A stretch of DNA of 17,979 bases from Acidobacteriota bacterium (GTDB taxonomy: Bacteria > Acidobacteriota > Terriglobia > Bryobacterales > Bryobacteraceae): NCBI GenBank assembly GCA_023436715.1, contig JAEZIJ010000199.1, positions 1 through 17,979 on the forward strand, written 5' to 3'. Made by a program: the position numbers and the translations under genes. A model generated the notes under the pieces. The model did not search any database. It was not told where the DNA came from and saw only the letters and a program-made list of their open reading frames with translations. Below, piece after piece: positions 10,157-17,979 of the stretch (position 1 is the stretch's first letter; every line of letters starts with the position of its first letter).

Positions 10157-13100
10157 CTAGAACCAGTACTTCAGTCCAAGCTGTGTGAGGCGCGGGTCGC
10201 GCGCGCTGGTGATGCGGCCGAAGTTAGCCGAGCCGATGTTGCCGGTTGGGTTGTTGAACATTACGTGATTCCAGACGTTGAAGACCTGCGTGCTGAATTC
10301 CAGGTTGTGGCCCTCGGAAATTCTAAAGCGCTTGAAGACCGAGAGATCCCAGTTGTTCAGGCCAGGGCCGTGGAATACGTTACGGCCCATGTTCCCCCAC
10401 CTGCCGGCTCCTTGCGCCCAGCTCGCTCCCGAGCCTACGCGCCTGAAGAACGGGCTGGTTGCCGCCGTGGAGGTGCCGCCGCCTGTGCCGTCGAAATAGG
10501 CATTCAGCTTGTTGGGCACATTAGCGGCGCCGCGCGGATCGAAGAACGTCAGCGTTCCGCCGACGTAATCCGGCCGGTCGTCGCCGATGCCTGTCAAGCT
10601 ACGGTCCGTGCTTTCGTAGATGTCAAAAGGCTGGCCGGTCTGGAAGGTGTTGATACCGGAAACGCTCCAGCCGCCCAGAACCTTGCCGATCACTCCCGCC
10701 TGGTCCTTCATGAAGGGGAGTTCGTACGTGTAAGTCATTACATAACGGTGGCGGACATCCGTGTCGGCGTTGCCCCTGTCGGCGCGAGTATTATCCGGAC
10801 GGGTGTAGCCGCGCAGGCCGGATGCCGTATCGATGGCGTGGGCCCAGGTGTACGCATGGGTCATCGTCAGGCCGTACGCGAGCCGCTTGGTCGCCATCAC
10901 CTGCAGGGCGTTGTAGTTGGAGTTGAGGTCGCTCATCTGGTACCGGAGGTTTCCCCACACCGCCCCGCCGAACTGCTCGTTCTGCGGGTTGTTGATATTG
11001 AGGATACGCCGTGAATTGATGTTCGAGGTCGTGGCGCCGGGCCCCGGGATTGCGTAGTTGAACTGCTTGCGGTCCAGCAGGTGTACGCCGTTGGACCACG
11101 CGTAGCCGACATCCAGCATCCAGTCCTTCGTCATCTGGTACTGGACGTTCAGGTTAGCCTGCTGTCCGTAGGGAGTCTGGAAGTCGGGCGCCATGAACAT
11201 CTGGCCGATGGGAGTCACCTGCGAGTAGTCGTATTTCGCACCGCGCGCCACAGGTACGAACGGGAACGGGTTGGCCATCGGAGCCGAACCGCCATTGTCG
11301 TCCATGTTCAGAGCATAGGGCGCCCGGTAGAATGTGTTGGTCAGCACGGTCTGGGCGCCGTAGGGGGGCACACCCAGGAACTGCAAGGTGAGCTCGGTCA
11401 TGGGAGCGTCGTAGAAGAGCCCATAGCCCCCGCGCACGGCCAGTTTGGCGTCGCCGAAAACGTCCCAGGCGAAACCGAACCGCGGAGCGAAGTTTTTGTA
11501 GTCGGCATCGTAAGTGGAGCGGGAGATGCCCTTGTCGCCGGGGTACAGAAGCCCGGTCGGTGCTGTCGGGAACACAGTGGACTGCTGGCCGAGCCGGAAG
11601 GCGACGATATTGTCATGGACTTCGGTGATGGGCTGGTAGAATTCCCACCGCAGGCCGAAGTTCAAAGTGAAGCGCGGCATCACCTTCCAGTCATCCTGGA
11701 AGAATAAACCGGCGTACTTCGTGCGGTAACCCTGGCGGTTCGTGGTGGACTGCTCGAAGTCGTTTGAATAACCCCGGGCGAAGTCGGTCAAGGCGGCGCT
11801 CAGACCAGGGATGGGCTCCACGATGCCATTTTCGACACCGCCACCGTCGGACCAGATATAGCCGCTGTTGATGAAGCTGAAGAGCTGGTTCTGGGCATAT
11901 GACCTGGCTTCGCCGCCGAACTTGAGGTAATGAGACCCCTTATTCCAGCTAACGTTATCGAGCCACTGCCAGGTGTTATCCCAGCGGGATTGCGGTCCCT
12001 GGTACGAGTTTCCCCATGCGCTGTATCCCTCTGCGCCCAGGTCCACGTAAGGAGGCCCGTCAGCGGCCGGGTTATCCGGGTTGATGCCGGCAAGCCCCAG
12101 GCTTTTCAGGGATGTGGTGTTCACCGGCACCACGCCCTGGCTGGCTCGCCGGTGGAACGACATGCGGAACTCATTGAGCACATTGGCACCGAAGGAGTGG
12201 GTGTCGCGCAGGACCGTGTTCGTGAACCGGTTAACGCCCTGCGAAGCGAAGCCAGGTACGGGGCCTCCTCCGAAGGCGAATGGATCCATTAAAGTCTGGT
12301 CCTCCGTGAAATACATAAAGGAGAAACGGTTCGCATCGCCGAAGTAGTGATCGTACTTGGCCACACCCTGGTCGCGGCGCAAGGAATTCGTTGGGGCGCT
12401 GAGCAGGGTGTTGTCGCCGTAATTGGCGCGCGGCACCAGCGCGAGGAGGTTCTTGGCCTCGGGCGTGCCGTACTGGTTGATCAGAGCCCGATCAGCGTCG
12501 GATATTACCGTAGCAGAACTGGTCACACCCTGCCGGCGGCGGAACCCGAGGTAGCTAAGGAAGAAAAACGATTTGTCCTTCTTGATTGCCCCGCCGAACT
12601 GGGTATCGAAATCATTGGTGTTCCACTGCGGCCTGCGCGCGAACCCGCTGCCCGGAAGCGTCGTGGCCGTGCCGCCGGCGACCGCGTTCTGGAAGAACGG
12701 AGTGGCGTTCAGCTTGGTGTTACGGAAAATCTCGCTGGCGCCTCCATGCCACGCGTTGCTGCCAGAACGCGTGGTTGCCATGACCTGCGCGCCGGAGTTG
12801 CGGCCGTATTCGGCCTTCATCGATCCGGTCACCACGCGAAATTCGGCGAGGGCGTTCGGAGAGATGTTGTTAACGGCGTCCGGCACGTTGATCGCGAGGT
12901 CGTTGGAGTCGCCGCCGTCCAGCATATAGTTGTTGGATTGGGAGCGCTGGCCGTTGATCGAAAAGTTGCCGATCGCGACGGTTGTATTGGTGGTGGGCTG
13001 CATCACGCCGGGTTGCGTCATCACCAGCGAGAGCGGGTTGCGGCCGCCGGCGCCGGAGATAATCGGCAACTGGTAGACGTCGCGCAGCACCTGGCCGGCC

Positions 13101-13516
13101 TGAGAGTCTTCCGTGTTGACCTTCGTGGCGACCTCTTCAATCGTCACGGTTTCACTCATTTGTCCAAGTTCGAGCGTCAGATCCAACCGGAGCACATCGC
13201 CGGTGCTGAGGCGCTGGGGCGAGGTAGCTGTCTTGCGGAAGCCCTGAGCTTCGACTGAAACGATATAAGAGCCGGAAACAAGGTTAGTGATCTTGTAAAA
13301 TCCCGCGCCGTCCGTCGAGGCGGGCAACTGGTCGTTGGTGCCCGCGTTCCGGGCAACCACCTTGGCACCGGGAATCACGGCGCCAGCGGGGTCTTTGATT
13401 ACTCCGCTGATCGTGCCCGTAATGCTCTGGGCCAGGACAACGGAGGCGAAGAGGCATAGCACCAGGCAGGCTAGAGCAGCCTGGGACAAGACTCGTCGTG
13501 GGTTTATGGTATTCAA
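10157..13516 (-). CDS. TonB-dependent receptor with CarboxypepD_reg domain
   Basis: A 1119-residue outer-membrane receptor of the same family as the other two. The start is a TTG: an in-frame TAG lies 18 nt upstream, no ATG is available near the signal peptide, and AGGAG precedes the TTG by 9 nt. The signal peptide is about residues 10-29 (AALACLVLCLFASVVLA, cleaved before QS). CarboxypepD_reg-like domain: ITGTISGVIKDPAGAVIPGAKV (about 32-53) to about 118. Plug: LPIISGAGGRNPLSL, NFSINGQRSQSNNYMLDGG, EFRVVTGSMKAEYGRNSGAQV, TTRSGSNAWHG (about 150-260). The barrel ends in LTQLGLKYWF, an aromatic-terminated C-terminal strand. The mature part has no cysteine, unlike the first receptor. It is transcribed alone: its promoter lies in the divergent region and a strong terminator follows. 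The ligand is unknown. Confidence 0.9.
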   Translation of the reverse strand: MNTINPRRVLSQAALACLVLCLFASVVLAQSITGTISGVIKDPAGAVIPGAKVVARNAGTNDQLPASTDGAGFYKITNLVSGSYIVSVEAQGFRKTATSPQRLSTGDVLRLDLTLELGQMSETVTIEEVATKVNTEDSQAGQVLRDVYQLPIISGAGGRNPLSLVMTQPGVMQPTTNTTVAIGNFSINGQRSQSNNYMLDGGDSNDLAINVPDAVNNISPNALAEFRVVTGSMKAEYGRNSGAQVMATTRSGSNAWHGGASEIFRNTKLNATPFFQNAVAGGTATTLPGSGFARRPQWNTNDFDTQFGGAIKKDKSFFFLSYLGFRRRQGVTSSATVISDADRALINQYGTPEAKNLLALVPRANYGDNTLLSAPTNSLRRDQGVAKYDHYFGDANRFSFMYFTEDQTLMDPFAFGGGPVPGFASQGVNRFTNTVLRDTHSFGANVLNEFRMSFHRRASQGVVPVNTTSLKSLGLAGINPDNPAADGPPYVDLGAEGYSAWGNSYQGPQSRWDNTWQWLDNVSWNKGSHYLKFGGEARSYAQNQLFSFINSGYIWSDGGGVENGIVEPIPGLSAALTDFARGYSNDFEQSTTNRQGYRTKYAGLFFQDDWKVMPRFTLNFGLRWEFYQPITEVHDNIVAFRLGQQSTVFPTAPTGLLYPGDKGISRSTYDADYKNFAPRFGFAWDVFGDAKLAVRGGYGLFYDAPMTELTLQFLGVPPYGAQTVLTNTFYRAPYALNMDDNGGSAPMANPFPFVPVARGAKYDYSQVTPIGQMFMAPDFQTPYGQQANLNVQYQMTKDWMLDVGYAWSNGVHLLDRKQFNYAIPGPGATTSNINSRRILNINNPQNEQFGGAVWGNLRYQMSDLNSNYNALQVMATKRLAYGLTMTHAYTWAHAIDTASGLRGYTRPDNTRADRGNADTDVRHRYVMTYTYELPFMKDQAGVIGKVLGGWSVSGINTFQTGQPFDIYESTDRSLTGIGDDRPDYVGGTLTFFDPRGAANVPNKLNAYFDGTGGGTSTAATSPFFRRVGSGASWAQGAGRWGNMGRNVFHGPGLNNWDLSVFKRFRISEGHNLEFSTQVFNVWNHVMFNNPTGNIGSANFGRITSARDPRLTQLGLKYWF

Positions 13517-13548
13517 AAGGCTATTCTCCTAAGGGGTTCAAGGTCTAG

Positions 13549-13576
13549 GGTATAGCACGCTGTTGGCCAAACGCAA
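13549..13576 (-). promoter_or_regulatory. Extended -10 promoter of the second receptor gene
   Basis: Minus-strand TGCTATACC carries an extended -10 (TG, one base, TATACC at 13554-13549). TTGCGT (13576-13571) lies 16 nt upstream as a weak -35. The predicted leader is about 25 nt and holds the AGGAG for the TTG start at 13516. Confidence 0.45.
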
Positions 13577-13718
13577 TCTATTTCTAATCAACGGGCTAAG
13601 AGCAGTCTCGCTGCAGCTTCTACCAAAATCGGTATCAGCGTATTAATACCTACAAAAAATGAAATACGCACCATCAAGCCCAGGCAGCGCCGGAGGGGGG
13701 GCGATAAAAAGATTTGAT

Positions 13719-13747
13719 TTAACGAATTTGGGGTCTGATGCTACAAT
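13719..13747 (+). promoter_or_regulatory. Promoter of the third receptor gene
   Basis: TTAACG (13719-13724), a 17-nt spacer and TACAAT (13742-13747) mirror the promoter of the first receptor (TTGACG-17-TACAAT). Transcription would start near 13754, giving a leader of about 180 nt. A consensus TTGACA at 13750-13755 has only a poor -10 (TATGGC, 13774-13779), so it is a weaker alternative. The rest of the 418-bp intergenic region (13577-13718) shows no gene; a 69-codon frame at 13659 has no ribosome binding site. Confidence 0.55.
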
Positions 13748-13777
13748 TCTTGACACCCGGCAGCGCCGTGGGGTATG

Positions 13778-13885
13778 GCCCCCGCAAAGTGTTTTCGGAG
13801 TTTCGGGGGCGCAAGGTGTTGTTTTAGATCGCGTTGGCTTTCCTAGTGTTCTGGCTAGGAAACTTTAAATCGCCCTTAGCGATTT
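13778..13885 (+). promoter_or_regulatory. Structured 5' leader with three hairpins
   Basis: Three successive perfect inverted repeats precede the third receptor: GCCCCCG/CGGGGGC (13778-13810), TTTCCTAG/CTAGGAAA (13839-13862) and AAATCGC/GCGATTT (13867-13885). They end 38 nt before the Shine-Dalgarno AAAGGAG (13924-13930). I do not recognise a known riboswitch class. The layout could be a cis-regulatory leader, an sRNA target or simple transcript stabilisation. Confidence 0.4.
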
Positions 13886-13934
13886 TCGGATTCTCAATTC
13901 AAACGCAGTAGATTTGCTGTACCAAAGGAGCTAT

Positions 13935-16900
13935 ATGCAAAGGGTTAGGTTCTGGAAAGCTTTGTTTTACATGTTGTTGCCCCTGCTCTGTGCAGGGATC
14001 GTCTTCGGCCAGGAGACGACTGGCACACTCCGCGGGGTTGTGGCAGACCCGACAGGCGCCGTGGTCCCTGGAGCCAAGGTCGAAGTTACCGGTCCAACGG
14101 TGACCCAGACCATGACCACAGATTCCACAGGAAGCTATGCATTTATGACGCTGCCTCCGGGCGTGTATGCGGTAAACGCAACCGCCCAGGGATTCATTCC
14201 TGTAAAGAGGGTGAATATCGCTCTCGAGGTCGGAAAAGTCCTCAGGATTGATTTCAAGCTCGAAGTAGGCGGGACGACGCAGACCGTCGAAGTCATCAGC
14301 GAAGCGGCGATCGTAGACACGTCGCAGAGCACGGTGGCCGCGAACGTGACGGCCACGTCGTTCGACCGGCTGCCGAAGGGACGCGGATTCGACTCGCTGA
14401 TCGCCCTCGCTCCCGGCGCCCGTTACGAGAGCAAGACCGGCGGCTACCAGGTGGACGGCGCCAGCGGGTCCGAGAACGTGTACGTCATCGACGGCATGGA
14501 CCTCACGAACGTGTACAGCGGCGCTTTGTCCGATTCGGGCAAGATCCCGTTCGAATTCGTCCAGGAACTCCAGGTCAAGTCGAGCGGCTTCGAGGCGCAG
14601 TACGGCGGCGCGATGGGCGGCGTGGTTAACGTCGTGACCAAGAGCGGCACGAATGCGTTTCACGGCGACGCGGGGCTTTACTTCCGCACGGATTCGATGC
14701 AGGCGCGGCCCCGGCCCACGCTGGAACTCGATCCCGAGGACGACACCAAAGCCTACTACCTTCAGAACTTTGTCGACAACTACCGGTATCTGAGCCCGGG
14801 CGCGACGGTCGGCGGCCCGATCTGGAAAAACAAGGCGTGGTTCTTCGCCGGCTTTTACCCGGAACTGACCAGGTACGAGCGCCCGGTCACGTTCCTTGCG
14901 GACGGAAGCTCGGGCACGTTCTATCAGAAGGATCGGCGCGACTATCTCAACGGAAAGATCGATATCGCTCCGTTCGGGAAACTGCGCGCATATGTCGGAT
15001 ACATTTACTCTCCCTTCCGCCGCAACGGCAATCTGGCGCCACGCGACGGCACGGACGACCCGCTAAAGAACTGGGCGGAAAGGGGCTACCGCTCCCCGGC
15101 CGCAGCTTACACGTTCGGCGCGGACTACACCGCCACCCCCAGGCTCATCCTGAGCGCCCGCGGCGGATACAACTACGCGAACACGAAGGACTACGGCGTG
15201 CCGCGCGGCGTCTCCGTGTATCAGAACGACAACTCCATGTACTCGAACGTGCCCAGCCAGTGGTTCCAGAATTACAGTTCATATACTCCCGGCTACGGCG
15301 CGAACTCGCTGACGATCAAGCGGATACAGACCCGGTTCCGCACCAACGCCGACGCATCCTACATCTTTAACCTGGCGGGGCAGCACACGTTCAAGACGGG
15401 ATGGGAAATCAACCGCCTGCACATGGACGCGTCGTCCGGCAGTTGGCCTGACGGCTATTTGCGCTTCTACTGGAACAGCACCTACGCCGGCCAGTATGAG
15501 AAGTTGGGCCAGCAGATGAAGGGCGCGTACGGTTACCTCAGGTATTACCTGTATGGCGAATCGGGCGCGGCCTCGAGCGACAACCAGTCCCTGTTCGTTC
15601 AGGACGCCTGGCAGATCAACAGACGTCTCACGCTGCAACTCGGCTTGCGCACGGAGCGCGAGTTCGTCCCGTCGTTCCAGGTCGGCGACAATATTCCTTC
15701 CCAGGCGATCACGTTCGGCTTCGGCCAAAAGCTGGCCCCGAGAATCGGCGTCGCTTACGACGTGAAGGGCGATGGCAAGTGGCGGCTGGCCGGCTCCTTC
15801 GGCCTGTTCTACGACCTGATGAAATATTCGTTGCCGCAAGGCAGCTTCGGCGGGGCGATCTACAAGATGTGGTTCTACCCGCTCGACAATCCGGACCCGG
15901 CCTCCTACCTCCCGAAGATCCCGCGGGGATCCCAAGGCGAAGCTCTGCCCCAGCCTCTGAAGGATCTGCCGTTGTTCGAGGCGATCGACTACCGCATCCC
16001 GTCCAACGACCCGAACGACAACCTGATCGACCCGAACCTGAAGCCGATGCGGCGCCGCGTTTGGGACATCAGCTCGGATTACGCTCTTACCTCGAGCCTT
16101 GTGTTCAGCGCGCGCTACACGCACAACTCGGTAGACCGGATCATCGAGGATGTGGGTACGCACACAGCCGCGGGCGAGGTTTACTACATCGCCAATCCCG
16201 GTTTCGGCATCACGGTTGCCCCCGGCACTTGGGAGGCCGGTTTCCCGCCGACACCTAAGGCTGTGAGGAACTACGACGCCGTGGAGTTCCGCCTCGACAA
16301 GCGGTTCTCGAAGGGCTACTACTTCTCCACCAGCTATACCATCAGCCGCCTCTGGGGCAACTACAGTGGCCTCGCCAGCTCGGATGAGCCGGACACCAAT
16401 GGGGTCGGCCGCCAGGATCCGAACGCCAGCCGGTACTTCGACCAGCCGTGGATGTCCTTCGACGCCAAGGGAAAGGAAGCACTGGGACGCCTGGCGACGG
16501 ACCGCCCGCACGCGCTCAAATTCTTCGGTGCTTACACCTGGAAGAACAAGCTGGGCGAGACGAACTTCGGGCCGAACTTCGTGCTCATGTCCGGCACGCC
16601 GCTCACGACGGAAGTGCCGGTGAACGGCAGCACGCCGGTGTACGTCTACGGCCGCGGCGATATGGGCCGGACGCCCGTGTTCTCCCAGACCGATTTCTAC
16701 GTCTACCACGAGGTTCTGATCCCGGGCCACGAATCGATGCGGATCAAGTTCGACGCAAACATCTCGAACCTGTTCAATCAGTCCACCGTCATCAACAAGG
16801 CTACGAGCATGCAGAACGGGAACTATTCGGGGCAACTGTCGTTCAATCCGCCGGCCACTTTCTTCAAGGGCTTCGACGCGAAGACCATGATCCAGCAGTC

Positions 16901-17000
16901 CTACGCTTCCGGCGACCTCACGCCGAATCCCCTGTTTGGTTTGACTAACGGATTCCAGGGCCCGCGGTACATCCGCCTTGGAATCAAGTTCATCTTCTAG
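13935..17000 (+). CDS. TonB-dependent receptor with CarboxypepD_reg domain
   Basis: About 1021 residues. The ATG at 13935 is chosen because AAAGGAG lies 4 nt upstream; an in-frame TTG at 13914 precedes the Shine-Dalgarno and is rejected. The signal peptide covers about residues 7-25 (ALFYMLLPLLCAGIVFG, cleaved before QE). CarboxypepD_reg-like domain: TGTLRGVVADPTGAVVPGAKV (about 29-49) to about 112. Plug: DRLPKGRGFDSLIALAPGA (144-162), YQVDGASGSENVYVIDGMDL (171-190), ELQVKSSGFEAQYGGAMGGV (211-230), TKSGTNAFHG (235-244). The barrel runs to the C-terminal strand IRLGIKFIF. It is the shortest and, by eye, the most divergent of the three paralogues, so recent tandem duplication is unlikely. It has its own promoter, a structured leader and an intrinsic terminator. 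Substrate unknown; outer-membrane uptake is inferred from the family. Confidence 0.92.
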   Translation: MQRVRFWKALFYMLLPLLCAGIVFGQETTGTLRGVVADPTGAVVPGAKVEVTGPTVTQTMTTDSTGSYAFMTLPPGVYAVNATAQGFIPVKRVNIALEVGKVLRIDFKLEVGGTTQTVEVISEAAIVDTSQSTVAANVTATSFDRLPKGRGFDSLIALAPGARYESKTGGYQVDGASGSENVYVIDGMDLTNVYSGALSDSGKIPFEFVQELQVKSSGFEAQYGGAMGGVVNVVTKSGTNAFHGDAGLYFRTDSMQARPRPTLELDPEDDTKAYYLQNFVDNYRYLSPGATVGGPIWKNKAWFFAGFYPELTRYERPVTFLADGSSGTFYQKDRRDYLNGKIDIAPFGKLRAYVGYIYSPFRRNGNLAPRDGTDDPLKNWAERGYRSPAAAYTFGADYTATPRLILSARGGYNYANTKDYGVPRGVSVYQNDNSMYSNVPSQWFQNYSSYTPGYGANSLTIKRIQTRFRTNADASYIFNLAGQHTFKTGWEINRLHMDASSGSWPDGYLRFYWNSTYAGQYEKLGQQMKGAYGYLRYYLYGESGAASSDNQSLFVQDAWQINRRLTLQLGLRTEREFVPSFQVGDNIPSQAITFGFGQKLAPRIGVAYDVKGDGKWRLAGSFGLFYDLMKYSLPQGSFGGAIYKMWFYPLDNPDPASYLPKIPRGSQGEALPQPLKDLPLFEAIDYRIPSNDPNDNLIDPNLKPMRRRVWDISSDYALTSSLVFSARYTHNSVDRIIEDVGTHTAAGEVYYIANPGFGITVAPGTWEAGFPPTPKAVRNYDAVEFRLDKRFSKGYYFSTSYTISRLWGNYSGLASSDEPDTNGVGRQDPNASRYFDQPWMSFDAKGKEALGRLATDRPHALKFFGAYTWKNKLGETNFGPNFVLMSGTPLTTEVPVNGSTPVYVYGRGDMGRTPVFSQTDFYVYHEVLIPGHESMRIKFDANISNLFNQSTVINKATSMQNGNYSGQLSFNPPATFFKGFDAKTMIQQSYASGDLTPNPLFGLTNGFQGPRYIRLGIKFIF

Positions 17001-17023
17001 ACCCAGATTAAAGGCAGTAAACC

Positions 17024-17055
17024 AGGGCCGCCTCTCGGGGCGGCCCTTTTCTTTT
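17024..17055 (+). terminator. Intrinsic terminator of the third receptor gene
   Basis: AGGGCCGCC and GGCGGCCCT form a perfect 9-bp GC-rich stem around a 6-nt loop, followed by TTTTCTTTT. It begins 24 bp past the stop codon and separates the receptor from the SYLF-domain gene. Confidence 0.9.
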
Positions 17056-17088
17056 CTGGATGTGGAATACTGCAATTTGGGAGGGGAA

Positions 17089-17751
17089 ATGAGATTTCTA
17101 ATTCTGGCTATTCTTGCGGGGACTCTTTACGGGGCCGAGAATGCGGATGCCGAACGTCTGAAGCGGTCGGCCCAGGTGTTTCAGGACATCATGCAGGCGC
17201 CGGACCGGGGCATGCCGCAACCGCTGCTGGACAAGTCCGAGTGCGTGGTGGTGGTTCCCGGCTTGAAGAAGGGCGCGTTTTTCATCGGGGCGAAGTACGG
17301 GCGCGGATTCGTTTCGTGCCGCAAGGCCGGCGCGGGCTGGGGCGCTCCGGGCGCGGTCCGCGTGGAGGGCGGCAGCATCGGTTTCCAGATCGGCGGATCG
17401 GAAACGGACGTCGTCATGCTGGTGATGAACAAGCGCGGCGCGGAGCGGCTCATGAACAGCAAGTTCACGCTCGGCGGCGACGCTTCGGTCGCGGCGGGTC
17501 CGGTAGGCCGGACGGCGCAGGCGGAGACGGATGCGTACATGACGGCCGAGATTCTGACGTGGTCGCGATCCCGCGGCGTGTTCGCGGGCGTGTCGCTCTC
17601 CGGGGCGACGCTGCGTCAGGATTTGGACGTGAACCGCAAGCTGTACGGGAAGACTCTCGAGAATAAGGAAGTGGTTTTCGGAAGCTTGGCGCCTCCGGCT
17701 CCGGCGGCGGAGTTGATTGGGCTTTTGAATAAGTATTCGGGGCGGAAGTAA
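17089..17751 (+). CDS. Secreted YSC84/SYLF-domain (lipid-binding) protein
   Basis: A 220-residue protein. The ATG at 17089 is chosen because GGGAGGGG lies immediately upstream and a signal peptide (about 1-15, MRFLILAILAGTLYG) follows; the reading frame extends 37 codons further but overlaps the preceding receptor and its terminator. The SYLF (Ysc84-type) domain spans about 24-212: LLDKSECVVVVPGLKKGAFFIGAKYGRG, AGWGAPGAVRVEGGSIGFQIGGSETDVVMLVM, and FTLGGDASVAAGPVG followed by the SRSRGVFAGVSLSGATL strand. In eukaryotes the SYLF domain binds phosphoinositides; bacterial members are exported proteins of poorly known, probably membrane-associated, function. One cysteine (77) remains in the mature part. 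No clear separate promoter is visible between the terminator at 17055 and the start codon. Confidence 0.9.
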   Translation: MRFLILAILAGTLYGAENADAERLKRSAQVFQDIMQAPDRGMPQPLLDKSECVVVVPGLKKGAFFIGAKYGRGFVSCRKAGAGWGAPGAVRVEGGSIGFQIGGSETDVVMLVMNKRGAERLMNSKFTLGGDASVAAGPVGRTAQAETDAYMTAEILTWSRSRGVFAGVSLSGATLRQDLDVNRKLYGKTLENKEVVFGSLAPPAPAAELIGLLNKYSGRK

Positions 17752-17778
17752 CGAGGGTTTACCGCGAGAAGGGCAGCG

Positions 17779-17838
17779 GGGGCTAAAGCCCCGTGGTGGT
17801 GGATTCTTGCGGCACGACTGAAGGCGTGCCCTGATACG
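17779..17838. repeat. Composite palindromic element, inverted copy
   Basis: GGGGCTAAAGCCCC followed about 15 nt later by CTTGCGGCACGACTGAAGGCGTGCCCTGATAC-like sequence. Read on the minus strand this is the same composite found at 4089-4149: a TATCAGGGCACGGCTTCAGCCGTGCC-type palindrome, GCAAG, a spacer, then GGGGCTTTAGCCCC. It is therefore a third copy in opposite orientation to clusters A and B. Confidence 0.75.
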
Positions 17839-17979
17839 AGTCATTGCGGCCCGACGGCGCGAGTGAAGTGGTGCCCCGATACGATTCACAGCGGCCCGAC
17901 GGCTCGGCTGAAGCGGTGCCCTGATGCGAGTCATTGCGGCCCGACGGCTCGAGTGAAGCGGTGCCCTGATGCGAGTCAT
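17809..17979. repeat. 45-bp tandem repeat array running off the window
   Basis: Four consecutive units begin with GCGGCCCGACGG or a variant (GCGGCACGACTG in the first): 17809-17845 (37 bp, divergent), 17846-17890, 17891-17935 (45 bp each) and 17936-17979 (cut by the window edge). Each unit contains GAAGCGGTGCCCTGATGCGA, the inverted form of the repeat in clusters A and B. Units 3 and 4 are nearly identical. As 45 is divisible by three, the minus strand stays open with a 15-residue repeat, but this is not thought to be a gene. There is no CRISPR-like repeat/spacer pattern. Confidence 0.85.

Noticed and set aside
13659..13868. A 69-codon plus-strand frame in the divergent promoter region
   Set aside because: No Shine-Dalgarno, no recognisable motif, and it overlaps the predicted promoter and leader hairpins.
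15279..17075. A 598-codon minus-strand open frame opposite the third receptor
   Set aside because: It overlaps the receptor with its plug and barrel motifs, and crosses that gene's terminator.
17098..17979. A 293-codon minus-strand frame with MTRIRAPL repeats at its N-terminus
   Set aside because: It stays open because the array period is 45 bp and then runs antisense through the SYLF gene. The peptide repeat merely restates the DNA repeat.
17809..17979. CRISPR array
   Set aside because: Successive units are similar over their whole 45 bp, with no unique spacers between conserved direct repeats, and no cas gene is visible.

Overview
The window looks like chromosomal DNA of a GC-rich acidobacterium, most likely of the Solibacter/Bryobacter type. 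The reasons are three very large outer-membrane receptors with an N-terminal carboxypeptidase-regulatory-like (CarboxypepD_reg) domain, a family massively expanded in that group; a twin-arginine Gfo/Idh/MocA oxidoreductase; a YSC84/SYLF protein; and intergenic clusters of short palindromic repeats. This assignment is inference from gene content, not from a marker gene.

Layout from left to right: (1) a TonB-dependent-type receptor on the minus strand (28-3501) with its own sigma70-like promoter; (2) a repeat cluster of about 430 bp (3721-4149); (3) an exported Gfo/Idh/MocA oxidoreductase on the minus strand (4277-5473); (4) a second cluster of the same repeats (5529-5706); (5) a small secreted BON-domain protein on the plus strand (5755-6150); (6) converging on it, with only 2 nt between the stop codons, one 3.9-kb minus-strand gene encoding a type IA topoisomerase III (TopB) joined in one reading frame to a complete RecQ helicase; (7) a clear intrinsic terminator and a second receptor on the minus strand (10157-13516); (8) a divergent 418-bp promoter region with a structured leader; (9) a third receptor on the plus strand (13935-17000) with an intrinsic terminator; (10) a secreted SYLF-domain protein (17089-17751); (11) a third repeat cluster in inverted orientation that becomes a 45-bp tandem array running off the right edge (17779-17979).

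The genes do not form an operon. Most have their own promoter or terminator, and strands alternate. Functionally the window mixes outer-membrane uptake (three receptors, probably for polymers or large organic ligands), exported proteins (Gfo/Idh, BON, SYLF) and one genome-maintenance gene.

The best candidate for something new is the TopB-RecQ fusion. It welds into one polypeptide the helicase/topoisomerase pair that in other organisms works as separate partners (RecQ with Topo III; Sgs1/BLM with Top3), with the domain order opposite to reverse gyrase. Secondary points are the composite palindromic repeat family, direct repeats flanking the Gfo/Idh gene, and two genes without a Shine-Dalgarno sequence whose -10 box sits exactly 7 nt before an ATG, suggesting leaderless transcripts. 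No tRNA, rRNA, CRISPR array or insertion sequence was seen.
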